A stretch of 64,000 nucleotides of DNA from an uncultured Sutterella sp. Lineage in GTDB: Bacteria > Pseudomonadota > Gammaproteobacteria > Burkholderiales > Burkholderiaceae_F. Positions within the stretch are counted from its first letter, which is position 1, and each line of letters opens with the position of its first letter. Location of the stretch: assembly GCA_905206365.1 (NCBI GenBank), contig CAJLHF010000004.1:30439-94438 (forward strand), written 5' to 3'. Made by a program: the position numbers and the translations under genes. Positions 52,016 to 61,989 of the stretch are shown here, in pieces. Below the pieces are notes generated by a model that made no database searches, was not told where the DNA came from, and saw only the letters and a program-made list of their open reading frames with translations.

Positions 52016-55000
52016 ATGATTCATACGGTCTACAGTAACAGCTACGAGGTGCTTCGCGCCGTCCTTCTGCACAACATCGAAGCGCTCGCCGTGGGGCCCG
52101 CCAAAAATCCCTCGACTCTTTTCGAGCGGGCGTTCGAACGCGTGCCGATCATCACGCCCTCCGTCGGGGTGGCGCTCGACGTACAGCGCGCCGTCGCCCG
52201 CAAAGACGCCGTGTGCGCGGGGCTCGACTTCATGACGCTTTCGACCTGGATGGGCTTTTTCTCGAAGGAGCCTCTCGCCAACGTTGTCGGCAACGAGGCC
52301 GAGTGGATGATCTGGGCGATTCTGCGTCGTACGGGTCCGGGAAGCTTTCGGGAGGCCCCGGGGCACGAGCGCCTGAAAAATTACCTCAAAGGAAAGACCG
52401 ACCGGGACGTCTATGCGCTCGCGCGTCGCATCTCGGGGCTGTTCGTTTCCTACGCCACGTATCGACTCGACTGGATCTTTTCATGGCTCGGACTGCATGC
52501 CGAAGCGATGAAGGGGGTGGAGAGCGACGAAAACCGCCGGCGCGAAGACCGCGCGCTTGAAGCGCATCCGGATTGGGCGTGGCAGCGCGACCTCTGGGTG
52601 GAACTCTCGAAAAATCCTCGCTGGCAGGGGCGGCGCTTTCTCGAAGCCTTTCCCGGGACGCTCGCTCGAATTGAAAACGTGCGGCCCGACGAGCGGCGCC
52701 TCACATTCGAAGACGGTCGCTCGGTGGCGATGCCGGGGGCGCTGCACGTCTTCGTTCCTTTCGTCGTTCCGCCCCTCATGCTCCCGATTCTGAAGGCCTA
52801 TGCCGCCTCGGGGCGCGAGATCTGGTTTTATCTTCTCAACCCGTCGAGCGAATACTGGTTCGACCTCGTTCCGCGGCGGCTCTTTGCCGTGCGCGGCGAC
52901 GAGCACCGAGAAATCGGTCATCCGATTCTTGCCGACAACGGCCGAAGCACCCGAGCGAACATCGATCGTCTGTGGCGCTTCACGCAGTCGGACGACCGGA
53001 ATGCGGACACGGAAGGTTCCTCCGCGGACGAGGGCGGTCCGGACACCATCCGTGCGATCGACCGCACGCGAACGACGTACGAAGCGTTCATGGCACGGTA
53101 CTTCCGCCGCCCTCAGGACCTCGAAGTCGAAACGGACGTCGAAATGCAGAGCTACTACCTTGAGGCGAACGACCCGAGGCTCCTGCGGCGTATTCAGGAC
53201 TCGATTCTGCTCCTCGATGCCACCCGCGTGACGCACGACGTGAAAACGGGCGAAGCGTTGTCCGAACTCCTTTCGGCCGACGATGACTCGGTACGGTTTG
53301 CGGCCGCGCCCACGGCCGTGCGCGAACTCGAGGGCCTGGCCGAATGGTTGCAGACGCTCTTCGAATCGACCCGCAACGACGAGGAGCCTTTGAGGCCCGA
53401 CGACGTGCTTGTCGTGACGCCCGACATCTCGGCTCTCCTTCCGCTTGTGGAGCGCGTTTTCGGGAGTCTTCCCGCGGGTCGTCGCATCGAATGGCGCGCT
53501 ACGGGCATGCGCGCCGTGGAAGCGGACTCGCCGGGCGAGACGCTCCTTGAACTCGGTCGCCTGCTGACGGGACGCGTGCGGTCCGAAGCGCTCCTCGCGT
53601 GGTTGTCGTTGCCGCTCGTGGCCCGTCGCTACGGCTTTGCGGTCGAAGATCTGTCGATCCTTTCCGATTGGCTCAAGGCCGCGGGGTTCCGTTTCGGGCT
53701 TTCGGACGAGCACCTGGCGGCGATCGACCCCGCGACCTACGGCACGGTGAAGGACATGACGCTCGCGCGCGCCGTCGAACGACTCGCGCTCGGGTACTTC
53801 CTTCCCGACGCCGCGAAGAGCCCCTGGGGCGACGTGATTCCCGTGCGCGGTTCGGAAGCGGACGGCTGGGTGTCGGTGGTGGACCGCCCCGAACTTCTCG
53901 AAGCGCTTGCGCGTGCGGCGGCCGATTTGGAGGCGTTCCGCCGCCGTACAGAGGGCGAGCACGAACCTGCGGTGTGGGTTGAGTGGATGACGGACGCGCT
54001 CACGGTCTTTTTTCCGAGCGACGCGACGGGGCTTTTCGCCCCCTTGCGTACGGCGATCGTGCAGTTGGCGGGAGAAATGGAAACGGCGGACAGTATCGAA
54101 CCGATTCGCGTCTCGTTCGAGCTTTTCCTCTCCGCGCTTGCGGGTCGCGTCGAAGGGACGGCTTCAGCGGGAAAACCCACTCATTGCGTGACCTTCACGA
54201 GCATGACGGCGTTGCGCGGTCTTCCCTACAAAGTGATCGCGCTCGTGGGCTTGAACGACGACTGCGCTTTCCCGGGGACAACGCGGCGCGAAGAGTTCGA
54301 TCTGATGGGGGCCGCACCCCGGCGCGGCGACCGCGACTCGCGCGTCGACAACCGAAACGCCTTTCTGGATCTGCTGTTGGCCGCCCGTTCGCGCTTTTAC
54401 GTTTCCTACGTGGCGGGCACGGGGACGGCCGAGCGCCTCCCGTCGGTCGTGGCCGAGGAGTTGCGAGCCTGGATTCTCTCCCTCGAAGAGGACGAGGAGC
54501 GGCTCAAGACTCTGAGCGCGCGGCTGACGAAACGCATTCCTCTCAACCGCTACTCGCCCGACGCCTTCCTCGCACCGTCGGACATGCGCGGCCCGGGCTG
54601 GCGAAGTCACGACGCATCGCTTTTGGCGGCGCTCCGTGCGGCCGATGCCTGCGAATACCGTGCCGATGAAAGGGTTTTTGCGGACACGGGGCTCGAAATC
54701 GTCGGAGAGTGGCGCCGAGAAGGGTTACCCTCGACGCTCCTCAAAGCCTGGTGGGCGAAGCCCGCGACGACGACCCTTTCGTTGTGCGACGTGCGGTACC
54801 CGAAGCTTTCCGAAACAGAACCCTTGTCGATGTTCACGCCGTCGGACGGCCTCTCGAAGTGGCAGCGCAAGGACGAAGCGCTCGGAGCGCTTCTGGCGGG
54901 GGAGACGGTCGAATCGATCCGCGAGCGCTGGGCGCTCGACGGTCGGTTCGGTGCCGCGGGAATCCGCGAGTGGTCGGTTGAAGAGGAACTCGATACGGCT

Positions 55001-55708
55001 GAAAGCGTCGCCTCTCGGTGGCGCGCGATCGTCTCGGGTCTTGAGAGAATCGACGACCCGGCCGTGTCGGTGAAGCTTGATTCGGGCCTTGCGATCGAAC
55101 ACCGCCAGGGGGACCTCTACCGTACGCCCGACGGGGAGCTCAAAGCCGTACGTCGTGCCGTCTCGGAGGCAAAGACCACGTCGGGGGCCTTTTTCAAGCT
55201 GCTCGTTGACCATGCGATCTGTCGCGCGGCGGGGATGGAGCTCAAAACCGTCGTGGTCTGTCCGCCCGCCGCGGAGAAAAAGCCCGCAAAAACAACGCGC
55301 TCGAAACCCAAGGCACCCCCGCCCGGAGCGGACGGCCTCCTGAAAATGCCGGACTTCACGCCCGAGGAGGCGAGGGCTTTGCTTGAGGCGCTCGCCTCGC
55401 CCTTGCTCGCCCTCGAACGGCGGGCCGCGCAGGGGGCGGACGACGCGCCGTTCGTCTTCGGGCTAGACGCCAAGGCAAAGCGTATCGAAGAGGTCGCGGG
55501 CGGTGCCGCCACCCGCGTTCTTTGGCGCGGCGAAGACGAAGGCGAAGCTCTGCGCCGTCGCCAAAACGAAATCGACGCGCTCAAAGCCTTGGCGGTCGCT
55601 GGCGACGACCCCGCAGAGGCGACCGTTCGCCTGGGGGCGTTTCTCGCCGCCATGGGACTCCCGCTCGGCGCGGATGCCGCAGATCCGCAGCCGGAATCGA
55701 CGAACTGA
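52016..55708 (+). CDS. recC: Exodeoxyribonuclease V gamma subunit RecC
   Basis: RecC is the scaffold of the RecBCD helicase-nuclease and reads the Chi sequence. The 1230-residue protein begins MIHTVYSNSYEVL and contains the inactive helicase-like regions expected of RecC (for example LHVFVPFVVPPLMLPILKAY and DDVLVVTPDISALLP). It is about 100 residues longer than E. coli RecC. The ATG at 52016 is the first start giving the RecC N-terminus; the frame stays open far upstream by chance across the LeuE-like gene. The recB and recD genes follow. Confidence 0.9.
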   Translation: MIHTVYSNSYEVLRAVLLHNIEALAVGPAKNPSTLFERAFERVPIITPSVGVALDVQRAVARKDAVCAGLDFMTLSTWMGFFSKEPLANVVGNEAEWMIWAILRRTGPGSFREAPGHERLKNYLKGKTDRDVYALARRISGLFVSYATYRLDWIFSWLGLHAEAMKGVESDENRRREDRALEAHPDWAWQRDLWVELSKNPRWQGRRFLEAFPGTLARIENVRPDERRLTFEDGRSVAMPGALHVFVPFVVPPLMLPILKAYAASGREIWFYLLNPSSEYWFDLVPRRLFAVRGDEHREIGHPILADNGRSTRANIDRLWRFTQSDDRNADTEGSSADEGGPDTIRAIDRTRTTYEAFMARYFRRPQDLEVETDVEMQSYYLEANDPRLLRRIQDSILLLDATRVTHDVKTGEALSELLSADDDSVRFAAAPTAVRELEGLAEWLQTLFESTRNDEEPLRPDDVLVVTPDISALLPLVERVFGSLPAGRRIEWRATGMRAVEADSPGETLLELGRLLTGRVRSEALLAWLSLPLVARRYGFAVEDLSILSDWLKAAGFRFGLSDEHLAAIDPATYGTVKDMTLARAVERLALGYFLPDAAKSPWGDVIPVRGSEADGWVSVVDRPELLEALARAAADLEAFRRRTEGEHEPAVWVEWMTDALTVFFPSDATGLFAPLRTAIVQLAGEMETADSIEPIRVSFELFLSALAGRVEGTASAGKPTHCVTFTSMTALRGLPYKVIALVGLNDDCAFPGTTRREEFDLMGAAPRRGDRDSRVDNRNAFLDLLLAARSRFYVSYVAGTGTAERLPSVVAEELRAWILSLEEDEERLKTLSARLTKRIPLNRYSPDAFLAPSDMRGPGWRSHDASLLAALRAADACEYRADERVFADTGLEIVGEWRREGLPSTLLKAWWAKPATTTLSLCDVRYPKLSETEPLSMFTPSDGLSKWQRKDEALGALLAGETVESIRERWALDGRFGAAGIREWSVEEELDTAESVASRWRAIVSGLERIDDPAVSVKLDSGLAIEHRQGDLYRTPDGELKAVRRAVSEAKTTSGAFFKLLVDHAICRAAGMELKTVVVCPPAAEKKPAKTTRSKPKAPPPGADGLLKMPDFTPEEARALLEALASPLLALERRAAQGADDAPFVFGLDAKAKRIEEVAGGAATRVLWRGEDEGEALRRRQNEIDALKALAVAGDDPAEATVRLGAFLAAMGLPLGADAADPQPESTN

Positions 55709-55766
55709 AACCCCGGAGGAGAAGGGCCGTTAAGGGTGCCCCGCGCCCCGAAGGTTCTCGACAACT

Positions 55767-58700
55767 ATGATGGAACACCAATCCAAGGTCCCAGTGCTTC
55801 GGGACGATCGGGCGGCCGAAACGGTTTCGCTCGAGGCCTCGGCCTTTGAAGAGCCGCCGCTTGATGAATTGCCGATCGAAGACATGCCGTCCGAGGCGTT
55901 GTTCGACGCGTCGGAATCGCACGAGACGACCGTGCCGCCCGAATATTTTCGGGAACTCATGGACGGCGCCTGGGAGGGGCTTGCCGACGAGTGGGCCGCC
56001 GAGCCCGAAGGGGAGGTCGACGACATCGATCTTTCGGGCGCCTACGCGGCGGGGGCCGATCCCGACCCGGCCGCCGAGGCGCCGACCCGGCCCGCTGACG
56101 ACGTCTTTCACGTGGAAACGGCCCCGTTGCCCGGCACGACCCTTCTCGAAGCGTCTGCCGGCACGGGGAAGACCTTCTCCATCAAGCACCTGGTGTTGCG
56201 ACTCGTGGCGGAACTCGATTTCTCGATCGAAAAGCTACTCGTCGTGAGTTTCACCCGAGCGGCTACGGCTGAACTGTCTGCCCGAATTCAGCACCATTTG
56301 ACGCAAGCGAGCGCTTATCTTTCGGGTGAAAAAAACGAAGAGGAGACGGACGACCTGATCGTGCGGCAGGTGCGGATCTGGGAGGCGGCGGGGCTTGATC
56401 GGGAGACGGCGGCCGCGCGCGTGCGGGCGAGTCTCACGGGGTTTGACAACGCGTCGATCCTAACGATTCACGCCTTCTGTCAGAAGATGCTCAAGAACCA
56501 CGCCTTTACGGCGTCGGGGAACCTCTCCGAGGAACTTTCGGACGACGACGGCGACGTCTTTTCGGACGCGGTCGAAGATTTTCTGCGTCGCGAACTCGAT
56601 CGTCTTCCCGAAGAGAGCGATCGACGGGCGCTCCTGCGCACGGAAAGTTGGGAGCGGATCCTGAGAGCGCTCGACGGGCAGCCCGCCGACCTCGTGCAAC
56701 ATCGAGCCGTCCCCGCGGAGGACGACACGTCGCCCGCCGTGAGCGCGGCTTTCGCGCGGTTCGTGACCGAGATGCCCGAGCGTGTGGCGCGGGAGAAAGT
56801 CCGTCGCGGCATTCAAACGTTCGACGATATGCTGACGGGTATGTGGCGCACGATTGCGGCCGACACGGACGGGCATTTCACGGCCGGCATCCGTCGTGCG
56901 TACCAAGGCGTTCTGATCGACGAATTTCAGGATACGGACCCCGTACAGTTTGCGATTTTCGACAAACTCTTCCTTTCGGGCCTTTCCGTCGAGGAGCGCC
57001 TCCGACGGTCGCTCTTTTTCGTGGGCGATCCGAAACAGGCGATTTACCGCTTCCGCTCGGCGGACCTCAATACGTACCTGCGTGCGCGCGCCATCGTGAA
57101 CGCGGCGCCCGACGGTCGTCTGCCGCGACTCTCAACCAATTTCCGTTCCTCGAAACCGCTCGTCGAAGCGCTCAACGCCTTTTATTCGCGTTCTGGGGCG
57201 GGTACGCCCTTCATGCGACCGGGTCTGGAATACCGAAACGTCGACGCGAGCGGACGTCGCACGGGGCTTTGGATCAAAGAAAAGGGGGACTTCCGCCCGG
57301 CGCTTCCCTTTGAAATCTGGGGTCGCACCGAACCGCTCGGCTCCGCGGACGAAAACGACGGCGAACTCGACCGGGCGGTGGCTTTCGACATCAAGCTTTG
57401 GATCGAACGGGGCCGTGCGGGCGAGGCGCTTCTCCCTTGGGAAGAGGAGAAAGACGACGCGACGCTTGTGTGCGAAACGCTCGACGTCGACGGGAAGTCG
57501 CGTCCGATGCGCGCGCTCGAAGCGCGCGACGTAGCCGTTCTGGTTCGCAGCCGCGACGAAGCCCGCGGCATCATTTCGGAACTTCAAAAGCTCGGCATTC
57601 GCGTTCGCATCTCCTCGCAGGAGAGCGTCTTTGCGACCGACGAAGCGATGGAATTGCTCCTCTTGCTTCGCGCCGCCTCGGCTCCCGCGGACGAGCGCCT
57701 CATGAAGGCCGTCCGTACGACGCGCCTCTTCGGAGAGACGTTGGCCGACGTGCGGGCCGACGACGAAGCGCGTCGCATTGCCGTACGCGAACGGCTCGAA
57801 GCGGCACGGGAACTCTGGATCCGGAACGGCGTGGCAGCGGCTGTTGAATCCGTGACGACGGGCGAACACCTGGTCGAGCGACTCCTTCCGGTGCGGCTCG
57901 GCGAGCGGCGCTTGGCCAACTACGCGCATCTGGTTGAACTCCTTCACGAAGCGGGGCGGCGCTATCAGACGCCTGCGGGTCTTATCAGCTGGTTCGAGCG
58001 CAAGATGACCGACACGAAGGACGACGAAGCGGCGAAGATGCGCCTGGAGAGCGACGCGAACCTCGTGACGGTGGAAACCATTCATTCGAGCAAGGGGCTT
58101 GAGTACCCGATCGTCTATTGGCCGTACGCGCACAAGGGTTACTCCAAGCAAAAATCCGCAACTTTCCGACGCGTCAATCCCAAGACGGGTGAAGCCGTAC
58201 TTGAAGTCTCGCCCGTTCCCGTCACCGAAGCGGACGACTTGGCCGAAGAAGGCATGGAGGAACTCACCCGTCTCGGGTACGTTGCCCTCACGCGTGCTTC
58301 GGCGCGCCTTGTGGTCGGGGCGACGATGATCCGAAAGAGCGAACGAAGCGCCGAGTGGCGCGCGAACCGCTTGAAGAATCCCTTCTTCTGGTCGTTGACG
58401 CGCAGCTGGGATCCGACGCAGGCGGGGGTCGTAGAAGCACTGCGCGAACTGCAGGCGATCGAAGGCTTGGCGGGCGCACGGGGTATCAAATGGCGCGAAA
58501 CCGACGACGTTCTCGCGAAGGCGCAGGGGGAGGTCGAACGGTGCGACGCCGCACGTCCGACGCCCGACGAAGACGACTTCGGCGTCTCACCCGCCCGCGA
58601 CGTTCAGGCCGCATGGCGTACGGCGAGTTTCACGGGTCTCACCCGCACGCTCGGAGACGACGAACCTGCGACGGCACACTTCGCGCCGAGAAAACGTCTT

Positions 58701-59534
58701 GAACTCTCCGACCGGATTCTCACGTTCCCGCGCGGCCCCCGAGCGGGTGACGCGCTTCACCGAGTTTTGGAGACGGCGGACTTTCAGGTCATGGCGCCCG
58801 AGACCGATGCGGTTCGCGCGTTGCGCACGGCGCACGCCGAGCGCATCGTCGGGGAGACGCTGGAATTTTCCGAGGCGGAAAAGTCCTTGGCCGCCGCGGC
58901 CGTCGCACGGATGATCGGCGACGTGCTCAATTCGGAGCTTCTGCCCGGGATTCGGTTGCGGGATGTTCCGCCCGAAGCGCGTACGGCCGAAATGGAGTTT
59001 CTCCTTTCGATGCCGTCGAACCTCACGGCCGCCCGGTTGGGCGAAGCGCTTGCGAGGCTCAACCCTAGTTATGCCGTGCCGGGTTTGACGGATGCGTCGC
59101 TCACGGGCTACCTCACGGGCTTCATCGACCTTGCGTTCGGCGCGGGCGATCGCTTCTGGATTCTCGACTGGAAGAGCAACGCCATTGCCGACGAGCGCGA
59201 GGGCTTCACGCAAGAGGCGATGGCGGCTGAAATGACCCGTCATCATTACCGCCTTCAGTACCTCCTTTACGGCGTGGCCTTGAGGCGGTGTCTGCGGGCG
59301 CGCTTGGGCGAGGATTTCCGGGAGTCGATGATCGGCGGGGCGATTTACGTGTTTCTGCGCGGGCTATCGGCCGAGGACTCTCTTGATGCGAGCGGGCGAC
59401 GCCCGGGCGTCGTCGTTGATGAAATTCATCCTGCCGTGCTTCGGTGTCTCGACGAACTCTTCGCCTACGGGTGGTCGGAAGAAACAGTCCGTAAGGCCGA
59501 AGCCGAACTCGGACGCACCGAGGTGTGCAATTGA
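55767..59534 (+). CDS. recB: Exodeoxyribonuclease V beta subunit RecB, with acidic N-terminal extension
   Basis: RecB is the 3'-5' helicase and nuclease subunit of RecBCD. The 1255-residue protein has Walker A EASAGTGKTF at residues 128-137 and UvrD-type motifs VLIDEFQDTDPVQF, FVGDPKQAIYRFR and TIHSSKGLEYPIVYWPY. A C-terminal nuclease domain has FIDLAFGAGDRFWILDWKSN. In E. coli the Walker A is near residue 25. Here about 100 extra residues rich in Glu and Asp (EEPPLDELPIEDMPSEAL) precede it. No later start with a good ribosome binding site was seen, so the extension is probably real. It follows recC by 58 bases; ptrA, found between them in E. coli, is absent. Confidence 0.93.
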   Translation: MMEHQSKVPVLRDDRAAETVSLEASAFEEPPLDELPIEDMPSEALFDASESHETTVPPEYFRELMDGAWEGLADEWAAEPEGEVDDIDLSGAYAAGADPDPAAEAPTRPADDVFHVETAPLPGTTLLEASAGTGKTFSIKHLVLRLVAELDFSIEKLLVVSFTRAATAELSARIQHHLTQASAYLSGEKNEEETDDLIVRQVRIWEAAGLDRETAAARVRASLTGFDNASILTIHAFCQKMLKNHAFTASGNLSEELSDDDGDVFSDAVEDFLRRELDRLPEESDRRALLRTESWERILRALDGQPADLVQHRAVPAEDDTSPAVSAAFARFVTEMPERVAREKVRRGIQTFDDMLTGMWRTIAADTDGHFTAGIRRAYQGVLIDEFQDTDPVQFAIFDKLFLSGLSVEERLRRSLFFVGDPKQAIYRFRSADLNTYLRARAIVNAAPDGRLPRLSTNFRSSKPLVEALNAFYSRSGAGTPFMRPGLEYRNVDASGRRTGLWIKEKGDFRPALPFEIWGRTEPLGSADENDGELDRAVAFDIKLWIERGRAGEALLPWEEEKDDATLVCETLDVDGKSRPMRALEARDVAVLVRSRDEARGIISELQKLGIRVRISSQESVFATDEAMELLLLLRAASAPADERLMKAVRTTRLFGETLADVRADDEARRIAVRERLEAARELWIRNGVAAAVESVTTGEHLVERLLPVRLGERRLANYAHLVELLHEAGRRYQTPAGLISWFERKMTDTKDDEAAKMRLESDANLVTVETIHSSKGLEYPIVYWPYAHKGYSKQKSATFRRVNPKTGEAVLEVSPVPVTEADDLAEEGMEELTRLGYVALTRASARLVVGATMIRKSERSAEWRANRLKNPFFWSLTRSWDPTQAGVVEALRELQAIEGLAGARGIKWRETDDVLAKAQGEVERCDAARPTPDEDDFGVSPARDVQAAWRTASFTGLTRTLGDDEPATAHFAPRKRLELSDRILTFPRGPRAGDALHRVLETADFQVMAPETDAVRALRTAHAERIVGETLEFSEAEKSLAAAAVARMIGDVLNSELLPGIRLRDVPPEARTAEMEFLLSMPSNLTAARLGEALARLNPSYAVPGLTDASLTGYLTGFIDLAFGAGDRFWILDWKSNAIADEREGFTQEAMAAEMTRHHYRLQYLLYGVALRRCLRARLGEDFRESMIGGAIYVFLRGLSAEDSLDASGRRPGVVVDEIHPAVLRCLDELFAYGWSEETVRKAEAELGRTEVCN

Positions 59535-59548
59535 GGAGAAACCGTGCA

Positions 59549-61561
59549 ATGACGGAATGGAAGACGGAACAGATGACGGAACAACCGACGAAAGAGTCGA
59601 CGATGAATGTGCCTTTACCCGAGTCTTTCCAAGACGAACTCCTCCCCCTCGGAGCGGCCTTTTTGCGTATGGCCGAGCGTCGCGCGGGGCGCGCGCTTTC
59701 CGAGGAGGTGGCTCTGGCGACGGACGCCCTCATGCGTGCCTTTGCCGAGGCATCGCATAGGGGAAGCGTCTGCGTGCGTCGCCAAGACCTTGTGATGTCG
59801 CTCGCCGAGAGGATGTCCGCGCCCTTCGATCGCGACACCGCGTCCGAGCGACTCGAGCGGCTTTTCGACGAACTCGAAGCGCTCGGTCTGCTTCTGAGGC
59901 GCGAGGGCGCCGAGGTGCCCGAAACGCTTGCGGCGCCCTGGATCGAAGACGGCGAACGCATCTACGCGGCGCGCTACTTCGCGCAGGAAGCGAGCCTTGC
60001 GGCCGCACTCGTTCGGATCGCTTCGCAAACGCCCGAAAAGCCCTCCGAGGCGGTGCTCTCCGAAATGCGGCGTCTCACGGACGCGATTCATGCCGACGAA
60101 CACCAGGCGGGGGCCGTTCTCAAGGCGCTCGAGGAAAACCTCGCCGTGATTTGCGGCGGACCCGGGACGGGGAAGACGACGAGCGTCGTCCTGATGTTGG
60201 AGTGTCTGCTTGCGGAAAAGCCGAACCTGCGCATCTACCTTGCGGCCCCGACGGGAAAGGCAACGAGCCGTATGGCGCAGTCCATTCAGGAAAGCGTTGC
60301 TTCGGACCGTCTCGTACGGTTGCTACCGCGCATGGGGGCGGTGCTTGCGGGAAAGAGCGACGCCGTAGTCGAAGGGCGAACGCTTCACAAGTGGCTCGTC
60401 ACGAAAACCGCTTCTGGGGAGCGCCCCTCGAAAACGAATCCCTTGCCCTGCGACGTCCTCGTGATCGACGAAGCGTCCATGGTGGACATTCACCTCGCGG
60501 CGCGCCTTTTTGAGGCCGTCTCGCCGAAAACCCGGGTGATCGTGCTCGGCGACAAATTCCAGTTGGCGGCCGTGGGCCCGGGGGCGGTGTTCGCGGACAT
60601 CTCTTCTTCGACGGGTGCCCTGGCGCGCCATGTGGCGGAATTGAAAACGAGTCGCCGCTTCAAAGAAAAAACCGTCATCTGGTCGCTCGCGCGCGCCGTC
60701 AACCACGAGGGTGTGGCCGCGAAGGATGCTCCCGACGACGTGGTGCGACTTTTGCGCGCAAATCTGACGGAAGTCTCGCCCGAGGGCGACATTCGTCCCG
60801 CCGTCTGGTTCGACGAAGCGCCGCAACCCGATACGGGTCTTTCGAGCGCGGCTCTGGAGTGGCTCGATCGCGAATCGCGTCCCTACCTGGAAGCACTCGC
60901 CGCGTATGTCGAAACCGAGCGTCGCCCCGGGGTCGGCGACGCGGAAATGGAAGAAGCCTGGACGCGTCTCTGGAAGTCGCTCGCGCGCTTTCGTCCGCTG
61001 GCGGCGCAGCGTCGCGGTCCGCAAAGCGTCGAAGCACTCAACCGCGTCATGGAAAGTCGCGTCAAGGCAAAACTCGTCGAGATCGGCGCCTATGACGAAC
61101 GGTACGACGACGAGGTGTATCCGGGGCGCGTCGTCATCGTGCGCAAAAACGACGACGTGCTCGGTGTCTTCAACGGGGACGTGGGGATCGTCGTTCCGGT
61201 GCCTTTCGGGCCCGATGAGGATACTCTCACGGCGCGCCCCCGCCGTACGGTGATTTTCGGCGACACGGGAAAGCGCATCGCCCCGTCGCTCCTTCCCGCG
61301 CACGAAACGGCGTTTGCGATCACGATCCATCAGTCGCAGGGGTCGGAGTTCGAACATGTGGCGGTGTTTCTCCCGGAGAAGCCCGACTCGGGCCTTGCGA
61401 CGCGGGAACTTTTGTACACGGGCGTGACGCGAACGAAGGGAACCGTGACGATTTTCGGTTCCGAACGTACGCTCCGCACGGCGGTTGCAAGCCGTACGGC
61501 GCGCGTCGGGGGACTCGCCCGACGGCTTGAGGAACTGGTGCTTCCGAAAGAGACGCATTGA
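59549..61561 (+). CDS. recD: Exodeoxyribonuclease V alpha subunit RecD
   Basis: RecD is the fast 5'-3' helicase of RecBCD. The 670-residue protein has Walker A GGPGTGKTT (203-211), DEAH-type VLVIDEASMVDIH, VIVLGDKFQLAAVGPGAVF and the C-terminal UvrD-like ETAFAITIHQSQGSEFEHV. It is somewhat longer than E. coli RecD (608). The ATG at 59549 has GAGGAG nine bases upstream, overlapping the recB stop. A GTG at 59525 is in frame but inside recB. It ends the recCBD operon. Confidence 0.92.
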   Translation: MTEWKTEQMTEQPTKESTMNVPLPESFQDELLPLGAAFLRMAERRAGRALSEEVALATDALMRAFAEASHRGSVCVRRQDLVMSLAERMSAPFDRDTASERLERLFDELEALGLLLRREGAEVPETLAAPWIEDGERIYAARYFAQEASLAAALVRIASQTPEKPSEAVLSEMRRLTDAIHADEHQAGAVLKALEENLAVICGGPGTGKTTSVVLMLECLLAEKPNLRIYLAAPTGKATSRMAQSIQESVASDRLVRLLPRMGAVLAGKSDAVVEGRTLHKWLVTKTASGERPSKTNPLPCDVLVIDEASMVDIHLAARLFEAVSPKTRVIVLGDKFQLAAVGPGAVFADISSSTGALARHVAELKTSRRFKEKTVIWSLARAVNHEGVAAKDAPDDVVRLLRANLTEVSPEGDIRPAVWFDEAPQPDTGLSSAALEWLDRESRPYLEALAAYVETERRPGVGDAEMEEAWTRLWKSLARFRPLAAQRRGPQSVEALNRVMESRVKAKLVEIGAYDERYDDEVYPGRVVIVRKNDDVLGVFNGDVGIVVPVPFGPDEDTLTARPRRTVIFGDTGKRIAPSLLPAHETAFAITIHQSQGSEFEHVAVFLPEKPDSGLATRELLYTGVTRTKGTVTIFGSERTLRTAVASRTARVGGLARRLEELVLPKETH

Positions 61562-61989
61562 GGGGGGAGGAAAAACGCCGACCTCGCGTCGTTTCGACGC
61601 TGGCCTAGTTCTTGACATAGAGGAAACCCTGAGAAATCCGAATGTGTTGTATTTTTGCAACGCTTCGGCTTTCCGCATCTCGGATTGGTTTTTTCTCGAG
61701 GAAATGGCAGGCATCCCATGTTTTCAGGGAATTATTATCGGACGCAGGAGAAATGACAGAGCGAGACTTGCATTTTTTCGGCTTCTCTTGAAATCGGTGT
61801 CGATAATGGTCCTGTCGCATCCGTTGCGGATGCGATACACGGATACCGGCGATCGCAGCGATCTCCGGTCACATTCCGGCCTTGCGGCTTCGTTGCCGCG
61901 AAGGCCGCACGGTTCGACGGGTGCTTTGTTGCACGCTGGCCCCCGTCGGACAACGGGGATACGTCCCCGATTTCTTCAGGAAACGAATT
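61562..61989. other. Long structured leader and promoter region of the porin gene
   Basis: The 428 bases hold no credible gene. The left part is AT-richer than the surroundings and has TTGACA at 61612-61617 without a clear -10 partner. A GATAAT box lies at 61802-61807. From 61815 four hairpins follow: TCGCATCCG-TTG-CGGATGCGA (61815-61835); CCGGCGATCGC-A-GCGATCTCCGG (61846-61868, one mismatch); GGCCTTGCGGC with GCCGCGAAGGCC (61878-61906); and CGGGGA-TACG-TCCCCG (61954-61969). The porin ribosome binding site (CAGGAAAC) comes eight bases later. A transcript starting near 61814 would have a leader of about 175 bases. Confidence 0.6.

Noticed and set aside
61612..61640. TTGACA at 61612 as the porin promoter
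   Set aside because: No acceptable -10 element lies 16-18 bases downstream; the GATAAT box at 61802 is a better, though unproven, candidate.
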